Shown here: positions 6,583 through 13,434 of the stretch, piece after piece | Numbering within the stretch: position 1 is the stretch's first letter | How the letters are laid out: every line of letters begins with the position of its first letter | Source of the DNA: an uncultured Bacilli bacterium | GTDB taxonomy: Bacteria > Bacillota_I > Bacilli_A > RF39 > UBA660 | Length of the DNA stretch: 16,214 bases | Reading direction: 5' to 3' | Assembly (NCBI GenBank): GCA_934098455.1 | Contig: CAKOOU010000026.1 | Location: 1 to 16,214 of the forward strand | Program-made: the position numbers and the translations under genes | The notes under the pieces: model-generated | Database searches by the model: none | What the model saw: only the letters and a program-made list of their open reading frames with translations | Told to the model about the DNA's origin: nothing

Positions 6583-6987
6583 ATGTTAGAATATGATAAA
6601 AAGATGGATAAAAAAGATATAGTATTAGATATTATAAGTAATATTATAGTTAATATGGTTGTGATTGTTTTAGCAAGTAAATTATTTAAAAATATATATG
6701 TTGATGGTGTTAAATATGCTTTTATAGTTTCTATTTTATTAATAGTTATGAATAAAAGTGTTAAACCAATATTAAATGCTATAATGCTACCAATAAATAT
6801 ATATACATTAGGATTAACATATCCATTAGTAAATGTATTTGTTCTTAAAATAATAAGTCTATTACTTGGAAGTCATTTTATATTAGATGGATGGTTATGC
6901 GCATTTTTTATATCGATATTTATTAGTGTAATGAGTATTGTTATAGATAATTTAATTGGTAGAGAAATTAGGAGTGTCAAATTATGA
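6583..6987 (+). CDS. yvlD: YvlD-like membrane protein (phage holin 4_2 superfamily)
   Basis: This is a 134-residue protein with four hydrophobic segments (about 17-35, 43-57, 66-97 broken into two, and 104-124). The family signature KPILNAIMLPINIYTLGL is at 61-78, followed by PLVNVFVLKIISLLLG and a FILDGWLCAFFISIFIS block. Both match the YvlD / mycobacterial four-helix superfamily IV. Despite the 'phage holin' label, chromosomal members are not known to lyse cells; the B. subtilis gene lies just upstream of hprK-lgt. Its stop overlaps the lgt start as ATGA at 6984-6987, so the two are translationally coupled, which matches the Bacilli neighbourhood. A charged N-terminal extension of about 15 residues is present. 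Confidence 0.85.
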   Translation: MLEYDKKMDKKDIVLDIISNIIVNMVVIVLASKLFKNIYVDGVKYAFIVSILLIVMNKSVKPILNAIMLPINIYTLGLTYPLVNVFVLKIISLLLGSHFILDGWLCAFFISIFISVMSIVIDNLIGREIRSVKL

Positions 6988-7799
6988 ATCCAGTAATATT
7001 TAGTATAGGAAAATTTGAAATAAGATGGTATTCTGCATTAATATTAATAGGCTTTTTTGTAGCAACATATCTGATAGAAAAAGAAGCTAAAAGATTTGAT
7101 ATAGATAAGAATTTTATATTTAATTTATTATTTTGGACTTTAATAATGGGAATTATTGGAGCAAGACTTTATTATGTTATATTTGATTGGGAATATTATG
7201 GAAATAATATAGGTGAGATAATTAAAATATGGAATGGTGGACTTGCTATACATGGAGGTATAATTGCTGGTTTATTAACTATATTAGTTTATACAAGAAA
7301 GTATAAACAAAGAACTATTAGATATTTAGATTTTATAGTTGTAGGTTTACTAATAGGACAAGCTATTGGAAGATGGGGAAATTTCTTTAATGGAGAAGCT
7401 CATGGTATTGCAACAAGTTTAGAACACTTAAGAAATTTACATATACCAGAATTTATTATTAATGGTATGAAAATAAATGGTGTTTATTATACTCCAACAT
7501 TTTTATATGAATCTATATCTTGTATAATTGGTTTTATATTAATTTGTATTATTAGACGTAATAAATATACTAAAGTTGGTACTCCAACAGCACTTTACTT
7601 AATTATATATGGTATAATAAGATTCTTTATTGAAAGAAGTAGAACAGATGCTTTAATGTTAGCTGGTTTTAGAATTGCAATGATAGTTTCTGTTATTATG
7701 ATTATAGTTGGTGTTGTTATGTTAATAATAAATAGTAAGAAAGGAAAGTTTGAAGATCTTTATAATGATAAAAGTAATAAAGATGTTTTAAGATTTTAG
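6984..7799 (+). CDS. lgt: Prolipoprotein diacylglyceryl transferase
   Basis: Lgt moves a diacylglyceryl group from phosphatidylglycerol to the lipobox cysteine of prolipoproteins in the cytoplasmic membrane, the first step of lipoprotein maturation. At 271 residues it has normal length, with about seven membrane helices. Signature elements are present: R14-W-Y near the N-terminus, GARLYYV at 59-65, HGGIIAG at 90-96 and the Lgt signature GRWGNFFNGE at 129-138 with the essential Arg130 and Asn133. The conserved C-terminal RTDAL at 220-224 carries the Arg equivalent to the catalytic Arg239 of E. coli. It overlaps the yvlD-like gene by four bases, and trxB starts seven bases after its stop. It has no internal oddities. 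Confidence 0.97.
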   Translation: MNPVIFSIGKFEIRWYSALILIGFFVATYLIEKEAKRFDIDKNFIFNLLFWTLIMGIIGARLYYVIFDWEYYGNNIGEIIKIWNGGLAIHGGIIAGLLTILVYTRKYKQRTIRYLDFIVVGLLIGQAIGRWGNFFNGEAHGIATSLEHLRNLHIPEFIINGMKINGVYYTPTFLYESISCIIGFILICIIRRNKYTKVGTPTALYLIIYGIIRFFIERSRTDALMLAGFRIAMIVSVIMIIVGVVMLIINSKKGKFEDLYNDKSNKDVLRF

Positions 7800-7806
7800 G
7801 TGATAT

Positions 7807-8691
7807 ATGATTTATGATGTTATTATTATAGGACTTGGAGCTAGTGGTGTTAGTGCAAGTATTTATGCTAAAAGAAGTGGTTTAAATGTTTGTGTAATTA
7901 ATTATGGAGTTCCAGGCGGTATTATTAGTACTTCTAGTATTGTTGAAAATTATCCAGGTATAAAAAGCATTAGTGGAAGTGATTTTGCTTTCAATTTATT
8001 TGAACATTTTAATAGTTTAAATATTCCACTTTATAATGAAGAAGTAATTAACATAAAGAATGGTGATATTAAAACAGTAATAACTACTAATAATGAATAT
8101 AAGGCTAAGAAAATTATTATTTGTAGTGGTAGAAAGCCTAAGAAACTTGGTATTAAAAATGAAGATAAATATATGGGTAGAGGAATAAGTTATTGTGCTA
8201 CATGTGATGGTAATCTTTATAAGAATAAAAAAGTTTGTGTAGTAGGTGGAGGAAATAGTGCTTTAGAATCTGCTATATATTTATCTAATATATGTGAAAC
8301 TGTATATATAATTGTCAGAAAAGATAAATTTATAGGTAGTGAAAGTTTAGTAAAAGATGTATTAAATAAAGAAAACGTAATTGTTAAATTTAATAGTGTT
8401 ATAGAAGAGATTGTCGGTAATGATGTTGTAGAATCTATTAAGATTAAAGATGAAGAAATTAAACTATCTGGTATATTTATTAACATTGGATATGAACCTA
8501 GTATTGGTATTTTAAAAGGTTTAAATTTAAAAATGGATAATAATTATATTGTAGTAGATAAAAATATGGAAACGAGTGTTAAAGGTATATATGCTGCTGG
8601 AGATATAATAAAAAAAGATTTGTATCAGTTAGTTACGGCAGTTAGTGAAGGAGCAGTTGCTGCTACCAATGTGTTTAAAAGTATCAAATAA
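7807..8691 (+). CDS. trxB: Thioredoxin reductase (low-molecular-weight type)
   Basis: This FAD-dependent enzyme passes electrons through its redox cysteines to thioredoxin. At 294 residues it is slightly short for the family. Seen in order: the FAD loop GLGASG at 9-14, PGG/ENYPG, the active site C130-A-T-C133 followed by DG, the pyridine-nucleotide loop GGGNSALES at 147-155, and the C-terminal FAD motif AAGD at 263-266. The segment after the second Rossmann strand reads IIVRKDKFIG, whereas NADPH-using enzymes normally have HRRxxFRA; two of the three basic residues that hold the 2'-phosphate are changed. The electron donor may therefore be NADH or something else. AGGTGAT at 7799-7805 sets the start. 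It is the last gene of the run; the terminator stem includes its stop codon. Confidence 0.95.
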   Translation: MIYDVIIIGLGASGVSASIYAKRSGLNVCVINYGVPGGIISTSSIVENYPGIKSISGSDFAFNLFEHFNSLNIPLYNEEVINIKNGDIKTVITTNNEYKAKKIIICSGRKPKKLGIKNEDKYMGRGISYCATCDGNLYKNKKVCVVGGGNSALESAIYLSNICETVYIIVRKDKFIGSESLVKDVLNKENVIVKFNSVIEEIVGNDVVESIKIKDEEIKLSGIFINIGYEPSIGILKGLNLKMDNNYIVVDKNMETSVKGIYAAGDIIKKDLYQLVTAVSEGAVAATNVFKSIK

Positions 8692-8704
8692 TGATACTTT
8701 TTTT
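8677..8704 (+). terminator. Intrinsic terminator of the rnfC-trxB operon
   Basis: AAAAGTATC (8677-8685) pairs with GATACTTTT (8693-8701) around a 7-base loop, and seven Ts run from 8698 to 8704. The trxB stop codon lies in the loop. Confidence 0.85.
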
Positions 8705-8758
8705 ATATTCTTTTTTTATATTATAAACATATTATATAAATAGGAGGTATTATAAAAA

Positions 8759-9913
8759 ATGAATGACGCAATAAATAATCATAGATGTAGTCCTTATTGT
8801 GGTAACGTCCCAATAGGTCCAACAGGCCCAACAGGGCCTCGAGGATTAACTGGCCCAACTGGACCTCAAGGACCAACAGGGCCACAAGGTCCGAGTGGTA
8901 ATATCGGTCCAACAGGTCCACAAGGAATACAAGGTATTCAAGGTGTTCAAGGTGAAATAGGGCCAACAGGGCCACAAGGAGCACAAGGAATACAAGGCCA
9001 ACAAGGTTTACAAGGCCCAACAGGACCAACGGGTCCACAAGGTGCTCAAGGAATCCAAGGAACACAAGGTGCCACTGGTGCAACAGGTCCTCAAGGAACA
9101 CAAGGTCTTCAAGGTCCACAAGGATTAACTGGAGCTACAGGCCCACAAGGATTACAAGGTTTGCAGGGTATCCAAGGAGTAACTGGCCCAACTGGTCCGA
9201 CTGGTCCGACAGGACCAACGGGCCCATCAGGTGCACAAGGACTTCAAGGTGAAACTGGTCCGACAGGACCAACGGGCCCATCAGGTGCACAAGGACTTCA
9301 AGGTGAAACTGGTCCAACAGGACCAACAGGACCAACAGGACCAACAGGCCCAACAGGACCAACAGGTCCACAAGGACTTCAAGGTGAAATTGGCCCAACA
9401 GGCCCAGTGGGATTAGAATCTGTTAGGTCTGCTTACGTAGTAACGTATAACGATGGAACTAGTGCTGATGGAATACCAGTTGCTTCCTCTGAAAGATTGC
9501 CGCTAGATAGAATGGAATTAGACCCAACTAGTCTAGTTACAATTAATACAGACGATGAAACAATTAAATTTAATCAAATAGGACATTATAAAATAGAATT
9601 TACTGTTTCTGCTTATCCGTCTGTAAATGGAGTAGACTTTGATCCTACAACAGATATTGTTTCTGTTGGATTAAGACAAAATAATACTGACAACATATAT
9701 GTTGGAGTAGGCGAATGGGTTTATAACGGTGAACCAGTAGAATTACATGCACACGGAATCATTGCAGTAACAAATACAAACACATTGTATGAACTTGCTA
9801 ATTTAGGAAATAGTACAATATATTTAAGTACACCAGATATAAGAGATTTATCTACAAAATCATATTTTGCAAATCCACTTGTAACATTAGTTGTAACTTA
9901 TCTAGGAAAATAA
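8759..9913 (+). CDS. BclA-like collagen-repeat surface protein
   Basis: The 384 residues fall into three parts. Residues 1-19 are a short Cys-containing leader (C10, C14) without a hydrophobic signal peptide. Residues 20-217 form about 66 uninterrupted Gly-X-Y triplets, rich in GPT, GPQ, GLQ and GIQ. Residues 218-384 form a beta-rich globular domain ending in NPLVTLVVTYLGK. This matches BclA-type exosporium or filament glycoproteins, in which a collagen-like stalk trimerises through a TNF/C1q-like head; threonines in GPT triplets are the usual O-glycan sites. The lack of a signal peptide fits assembly in the mother cell rather than Sec export. AGGAGGT at 8742-8748 is a strong ribosome site. 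The coding DNA is far richer in G+C than its neighbours because of Gly/Pro codons. CATATTATA at 8728-8736 resembles a SigK -10 but lacks the -35 AC. Confidence 0.88.
   Translation: MNDAINNHRCSPYCGNVPIGPTGPTGPRGLTGPTGPQGPTGPQGPSGNIGPTGPQGIQGIQGVQGEIGPTGPQGAQGIQGQQGLQGPTGPTGPQGAQGIQGTQGATGATGPQGTQGLQGPQGLTGATGPQGLQGLQGIQGVTGPTGPTGPTGPTGPSGAQGLQGETGPTGPTGPSGAQGLQGETGPTGPTGPTGPTGPTGPTGPQGLQGEIGPTGPVGLESVRSAYVVTYNDGTSADGIPVASSERLPLDRMELDPTSLVTINTDDETIKFNQIGHYKIEFTVSAYPSVNGVDFDPTTDIVSVGLRQNNTDNIYVGVGEWVYNGEPVELHAHGIIAVTNTNTLYELANLGNSTIYLSTPDIRDLSTKSYFANPLVTLVVTYLGK
9201..9308 (+). repeat. Two perfect 54-bp tandem copies in the collagen region
   Basis: Bases 9201-9254 and 9255-9308 are identical. 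Each encodes 18 residues, or six Gly-X-Y triplets, including GAQGLQGET. A third, diverged copy begins at 9309. In-frame tandem units of this kind usually vary in number between strains. Confidence 0.92.
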
Positions 9914-9936
9914 TCAAGGAAAATCCTTGATTTTTT
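9912..9936 (+). terminator. Intrinsic terminator of the collagen-like gene
   Basis: AATCAAGGA (9912-9920) pairs with TCCTTGATT (9924-9932) around AAA, followed by six Ts (9931-9936). It overlaps the stop codon. Confidence 0.88.
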
Positions 9937-9946
9937 CATATTATAA

Positions 9947-10222
9947 GAAAGTTTATCAAATAATAATGTAGATGTGTGGCGAAATTTTAACTATTTAAAT
10001 ACTGATGGTATTCGTATTTTCGGTAAATATATGTTTTTAGTCTCATTTCTATATATAATATTAGTAACGTTTTTTCTTAAATTACAAATAGAAAGAATAC
10101 CGCTTATTTCAAAGTTAAACAAAAATGATGTTACTACGTTAGAAATAAAATCATATACTGATGTAAATATAATATTTTATGGAAACACTAACGCAAACTT
10201 AAGTCTTACCAAAATTAATTAG
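9947..10222 (+). pseudogene. Probable remnant of a second BclA-like head domain
   Basis: The frame is open from 9947 to 10222, but no start has a ribosome site; the first possible start is GTG 9974, giving 82 residues. The end of the frame, LEIKSYTDVNIIFYGNTNAN then LSLTKIN, follows the closing beta-strand pattern of TNF/C1q-like heads of collagen-like spore proteins (LEL.N...I.L....NASLTIIKL). The neighbouring intact gene has the same layout (YELANLGNSTIYL...VTYLGK). Upstream, a hydrophobic stretch (FLVSFLYIILVTFFLKL) does not belong to that fold and may be out-of-frame or rearranged sequence. A terminator follows directly. I read it as the 3' relic of a duplicated collagen-like gene; a real small membrane protein is the alternative. 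Confidence 0.4.
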
Positions 10223-10245
10223 AGTAAAAAAATCTAATCTTTTTT
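10218..10245 (+). terminator. Intrinsic terminator after the relic frame
   Basis: ATTAGA (10218-10223) pairs with TCTAAT (10233-10238), the loop is A-rich, and six Ts end at 10245. The stem is short, but the T tract and the position at the stop codon are convincing. Confidence 0.6.
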
Positions 10246-10308
10246 AATACTTATTAATTATATCTTTTTATGTTTCAGTCATATCCTAAAATAAAGGATA
10301 GTGATATT

Positions 10309-12162
10309 ATGCAGATAATAAATGATAATACAGTTGTAGTAAATAACAGTGAAGAATTAAAACAGGTATTAAGTGAAACAAATGACTATACTTATGTGTT
10401 TTTTGGTAATGACATAACGCTTACTAACGGATTTACAATTAATTCTAATAAAACAGAAATAGTAATTGACGGAACATATAATAATAACAAATATACGTAT
10501 ACAAACAATTTAACAGAATCAACTGATGTTATAAATGCTAATAAACAAAATAAAAAAATAGTATTAAAAAACATGAATATAATTAGTTCTCATACTTATG
10601 GAGTAGTATACGTTCCATCTCATCCAAATTATAATGATTTAGTAGTTGAATATAATAATATTAATTTTAGTGGAGTAGAACTTTCTTGTAATTATTACGG
10701 TACCACTAAAATAAATGATTCTATGATATCTGGTGTCGATACAAATAATGTTACGGTAAAAAAAATATGTGATTCAAATAGGATTATAATTGGAGGAAAT
10801 ACAACTATTACGAGTAATTCAAATGTTAACCCTGTATTCTTCTTTAATGATGTTATACCTTCCTATATAAAAATAGTTCCCAATAGTCATGTTAATATTA
10901 CAACTAATGAAGAACTTATGAATGGTACTAATAAATTAGATTTAATAGTAGGTCATGGTTCAGAATTTCTTTTAACAACAGGAAATGGATTTTCTATAAC
11001 AACAACTCATGGAGCTAGAAATGTATTAATAGAAGAAATGGCAAATTTTACTTTTATTGAAAAAAGTCATCAAAGAATACCAATGTGGAGTATATTTGGT
11101 AATCTTACAGTAAAAGAGGGAGCTAGTTTTTCAGTAATAAATACTTATATGAAAACACCGAGTGATAATTATAATATTTATTTTAAAGGTTCTAATCAAA
11201 AAATCATATTTGATAATCCTAAATATATAAATATTTACACAAAAAATGCAAATGTTATGTATACAAATAATCCAATTAATTTTTCTTTTAAATTTAGTAG
11301 AATAAATATGTGGATTTATGCTTTAGATTATTTAAATGCTTGTACGCTAGATGATACACCTGCATATTATTGGTATAAGGAAAATAGTCTTGCAGAAATA
11401 AATGGTACATTTGATAAGGATACTACTACAATTACGTCACATAATTTTACAGAAAGTGAATTAAGTATACTTACAGATATAAATAGTTTTTCATTTCAAA
11501 ATATAAAAATACTAACAATAGGAATGTTAAAAATTAATATACATCCAATAAATAATTCAATAAATACTATTTCTGGGCATACAATACCTTATTCAGCAGT
11601 TTTAATAGAGTATGATACTAAAAGATTAACTACAACTGCAAATGAAGAAGGATTATTTGAAATAGATATTGATTCAGTAGTTCCAGATAATACGCGAGTA
11701 AAAATAACATCTTGTTTAAACGGATGTTATACAGAAAGAAAAGTAAATACACCTTTTGATGGAGAATTAACACTTTTAAGAACAACAGAAAATATTGTGT
11801 TTAATACAACACCTACATCAAATAAACCTATAATATTAAATAAGAAAAATATGACAGAAATTAAAGTTGTAGATAGTAGAATAAATAGTACTAAATGGAA
11901 ATTGTATATTAATTATGTAAATCCAATGATAAGTGGCGATAAAGTATTAATTGATTCATTAAAATTTAAAAAATTTGATAATGAATTAATTAATTTAACA
12001 ACTAATAAACAGTTGGTTTATGAATCTAATTCTAATAATGGAAATGTTGAAGTTAGTAATATTACATTTTCTACAGATAAAGGACTAATGATTATTCCAA
12101 ACAAAAATTTACTTATGGATGAAGATTATTGTACTTTAATAATTTGGAGTATAGAGGAATAA
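10309..12162 (+). CDS. Beta-helix / WxL-like surface protein without signal peptide
   Basis: I place the start at ATG 10309 (617 residues), where AAGGATAGTGAT precedes it closely, rather than at ATG 10270, which has no ribosome site. About the first 330 residues resemble the pectate-lyase-like adhesive domain of Firmicute surface proteins: an N-terminal 'NSEELKQVLS...FFGNDITL...INSNKTEIVIDG' start, then repeated short beta-strands. A middle segment near 400-490 (SGHTIPYSAVLIEYDT, TTTANEEGLFEIDID) looks like an Ig or prealbumin fold. The C-terminus resembles a WxL domain: KVVDSRINSTKWKLYI with W530-K-L532, and a final LIIWSIEE with W613 in the place of the second tryptophan motif. WxL domains bind peptidoglycan on the outer surface, yet no Sec signal peptide precedes this one. 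Spore-coat placement or non-classical export would explain that. Confidence 0.65.
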   Translation: MQIINDNTVVVNNSEELKQVLSETNDYTYVFFGNDITLTNGFTINSNKTEIVIDGTYNNNKYTYTNNLTESTDVINANKQNKKIVLKNMNIISSHTYGVVYVPSHPNYNDLVVEYNNINFSGVELSCNYYGTTKINDSMISGVDTNNVTVKKICDSNRIIIGGNTTITSNSNVNPVFFFNDVIPSYIKIVPNSHVNITTNEELMNGTNKLDLIVGHGSEFLLTTGNGFSITTTHGARNVLIEEMANFTFIEKSHQRIPMWSIFGNLTVKEGASFSVINTYMKTPSDNYNIYFKGSNQKIIFDNPKYINIYTKNANVMYTNNPINFSFKFSRINMWIYALDYLNACTLDDTPAYYWYKENSLAEINGTFDKDTTTITSHNFTESELSILTDINSFSFQNIKILTIGMLKINIHPINNSINTISGHTIPYSAVLIEYDTKRLTTTANEEGLFEIDIDSVVPDNTRVKITSCLNGCYTERKVNTPFDGELTLLRTTENIVFNTTPTSNKPIILNKKNMTEIKVVDSRINSTKWKLYINYVNPMISGDKVLIDSLKFKKFDNELINLTTNKQLVYESNSNNGNVEVSNITFSTDKGLMIIPNKNLLMDEDYCTLIIWSIEE

Positions 12163-12168
12163 GCCTTT

Positions 12169-12196
12169 ACAAAAGAGTCGAATAAAACATACACTA
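12169..12196 (+). promoter_or_regulatory. SigK-like promoter
   Basis: AC at 12169-12170, exactly 17 bases, then CATACACTA at 12188-12196: this fits the mother-cell SigK pattern AC-N17-CATANNNTA. The -10 also fits SigE (CATACAMT), but no SigE -35 is present. Initiation near 12203 leads into the ribosome site of the next gene. Because the pattern is short, a chance match in AT-rich DNA is possible. Confidence 0.45.
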
Positions 12197-12215
12197 TATT
12201 GTAATGAGGTGGGTT

Positions 12216-12575
12216 ATGAATAAAGATTGTATATATATAAGACTAAGAAGTAATAATAATATAATTTTAAGTAATTTAAAAATTATATTAAAAGACACAT
12301 GTAATAAGATTGTTTATGAAGGTATAACAGATATGTTTGGTAATATAGAATTACCTATTTGTGATAATGAAGTATATAAAATAATTATATATAGTAATTT
12401 ATCAATTATTTTAGTACCCATAATTGCTAAAAAAAATAGAACCTATTGTATAAATATTAATAATAAATGTATAAAAAAACATCTTATTACAATTTTATTA
12501 ATGGATAAAAATTATCCAAATTTAAGAATAAAGGGAGGTAAAATAATATTATGGCAAGACACACAATTCCAATAA
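12216..12575 (+). CDS. Prealbumin-fold protein, first of an overlapping pair
   Basis: ATG 12216 (119 residues) is preferred over ATG 12204 because GAGGTGG lies between them; the spacing is short, so the start is not certain. Residues about 17-60 (LSNLKIILKDTCNKIVYEG, then ITDMFGNIELPI, then YKIIIY) follow the Cna-B/prealbumin strand order 'x.VxLxDxxGxxVxxGxTDxxGxixL...Yxi'. The last 20 residues (NLRIKGGKIILWQDTQFQ) look like the first strand of another such domain, cut off by the stop. The next gene overlaps it by 25 bases in the -1 frame, and its N-terminus looks like the rest of that same domain. There is no signal peptide. A SigK-like promoter precedes it. I cannot name the family. Confidence 0.6.
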   Translation: MNKDCIYIRLRSNNNIILSNLKIILKDTCNKIVYEGITDMFGNIELPICDNEVYKIIIYSNLSIILVPIIAKKNRTYCININNKCIKKHLITILLMDKNYPNLRIKGGKIILWQDTQFQ

Positions 12576-13096
12576 CAAATGGTAAAGGAAGTATCGAACT
12601 TGTTACAGGCACATACAACGTAACTGCCGTTGCAGGTGGTTATGATTCTTCTACACTTTCACCAACTAGTGTTAATATAGTTGATGGCGTTGAAACCTAT
12701 GCATTTACAATAAGTGCTAAAGGAACTTTAACACTTCATGTAACAGACACTGGGGATGCTAGTACTGGAATAGATATTTTTGGTGCTAAATTCGTTAGAA
12801 CCGACAGTACAGGAACAATTATAGGTACAGAGATAACAACTGATCAAGAAGGTAATGCTGTATTTAACAATGTTCCTTATGCAGCATCTGATAGTAATCC
12901 GATATATTATAAACAAATATCAAGCGATGGTAGTCATACTTTTGATGACGGTGTAAAATCTATAACTATGACTGAAGAAACACAAACGATAGAAATAGTA
13001 AATCCAACAGCACCAGAAAGAAACTTTACATTAATGGATGCTAGTTTCACTAATATACCAATTATAGATGGACAAATAATAGTAGATAATAATTAA
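12551..13096 (+). CDS. Prealbumin-fold (Cna-B-like) protein, second of the pair
   Basis: This 181-residue protein starts at ATG 12551, 11 bases after a strong GGGAGGT at 12533-12539 that lies inside the upstream gene. Residues 1-55 (ITNGKGSIELVTGTYNVTAV, then AGGYDSS) carry the 'xxNGxGxxxLxxGTYxVTxxAxGY' pattern of the second half of a Cna-B-like domain. Residues 57-133 form a full second domain (GTLTLHVTDTG, GAKFVRTDSTG, TTDQEGNAVFNNVPY). A third short segment (NFTLMDASFTNIPIIDGQII) looks like the beginning of one more. There is no signal peptide, LPXTG motif or transmembrane helix. Codon and base use are less AT-extreme than in the upstream gene. It is probably a structural surface protein translated in coupling with its neighbour; a terminator follows immediately. 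Confidence 0.75.
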   Translation: MARHTIPITNGKGSIELVTGTYNVTAVAGGYDSSTLSPTSVNIVDGVETYAFTISAKGTLTLHVTDTGDASTGIDIFGAKFVRTDSTGTIIGTEITTDQEGNAVFNNVPYAASDSNPIYYKQISSDGSHTFDDGVKSITMTEETQTIEIVNPTAPERNFTLMDASFTNIPIIDGQIIVDNN

Positions 13097-13097
13097 T

Positions 13098-13127
13098 AAA
13101 GAAGCAAAATATTTGTTTCTTTTGTTT
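13098..13127 (+). terminator. Intrinsic terminator of the prealbumin-pair operon
   Basis: AAAGAAGCAAA (13098-13108) pairs with TTTGTTTCTTT (13112-13122) over 11 bp with one G-U and a 3-base loop, followed by the T-rich TGTTTTG. Confidence 0.75.
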
Positions 13128-13200
13128 TGAATTTTAAATATTGATACGAATAAATATTCACTACACAATATTTTTATATAGTTGTATGAGTAATTTATAA

Positions 13201-13368
13201 AATAAAATATTAAAAGAACTAAATACATTGTCGATATAATCAAATTGTAATTTAGTAGAGTGTGATATTAATGAAAAAATAATAAAAAATTTAAAAAAAT
13301 TATTAGACGAAAATATTATAAATCAGAAAGAATTTGAAGAAGAAAAACAAAAAATATTAAATAGTTAA
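13201..13368 (+). pseudogene. Relic of a SHOCT-domain protein
   Basis: One frame from 13201 reads NKILKELNTLSI, a stop at 13237, then SNCNLVECDI and a C-terminal block, EKIIKNLKKLLDENIINQKE followed by FEEEKQKILNS, ending at 13368. That block is a clear SHOCT pattern (LxxLxxLLDxGIIxxxEFExxKxxLL), a short C-terminal module found on many Firmicute proteins. It has no start codon or ribosome site, an internal stop, and stops just upstream, so it is the 3' end of a lost gene. The rest of the 13097-13519 gap contains terminators at each end and otherwise nothing I can identify. Confidence 0.6.
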
Positions 13369-13434
13369 AAACTAGAATTAAAAGTATAAAATTAACACTT
13401 TTCAATAGAAATTGATAAAGAAGCAATTAAATAG

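Noticed and set aside
8728..8736. SigK-like -10 (CATATTATA) before the collagen-like gene
   Set aside because: No AC at the required 17-base distance; the predicted start would fall on the ribosome site. Noted only in the gene entry.
8721..9416. Open frames antisense to, or shifted within, the collagen-like gene (minus 8721-9119, minus 9135-9398, plus 9231-9416)
   Set aside because: They are low-complexity Leu/Gln-rich shadows of the Gly-X-Y repeat and have no ribosome sites.
8759..9420. Regular short repeats that could suggest a CRISPR array
   Set aside because: The repeats are in phase with codons and encode uninterrupted Gly-X-Y triplets; there are no unique spacers of constant length.
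13031..13243. 70-codon minus-strand frame over the end of the prealbumin gene
   Set aside because: It is a Tyr/Ile-rich shadow crossing a terminator and a relic, with no homology or ribosome site.
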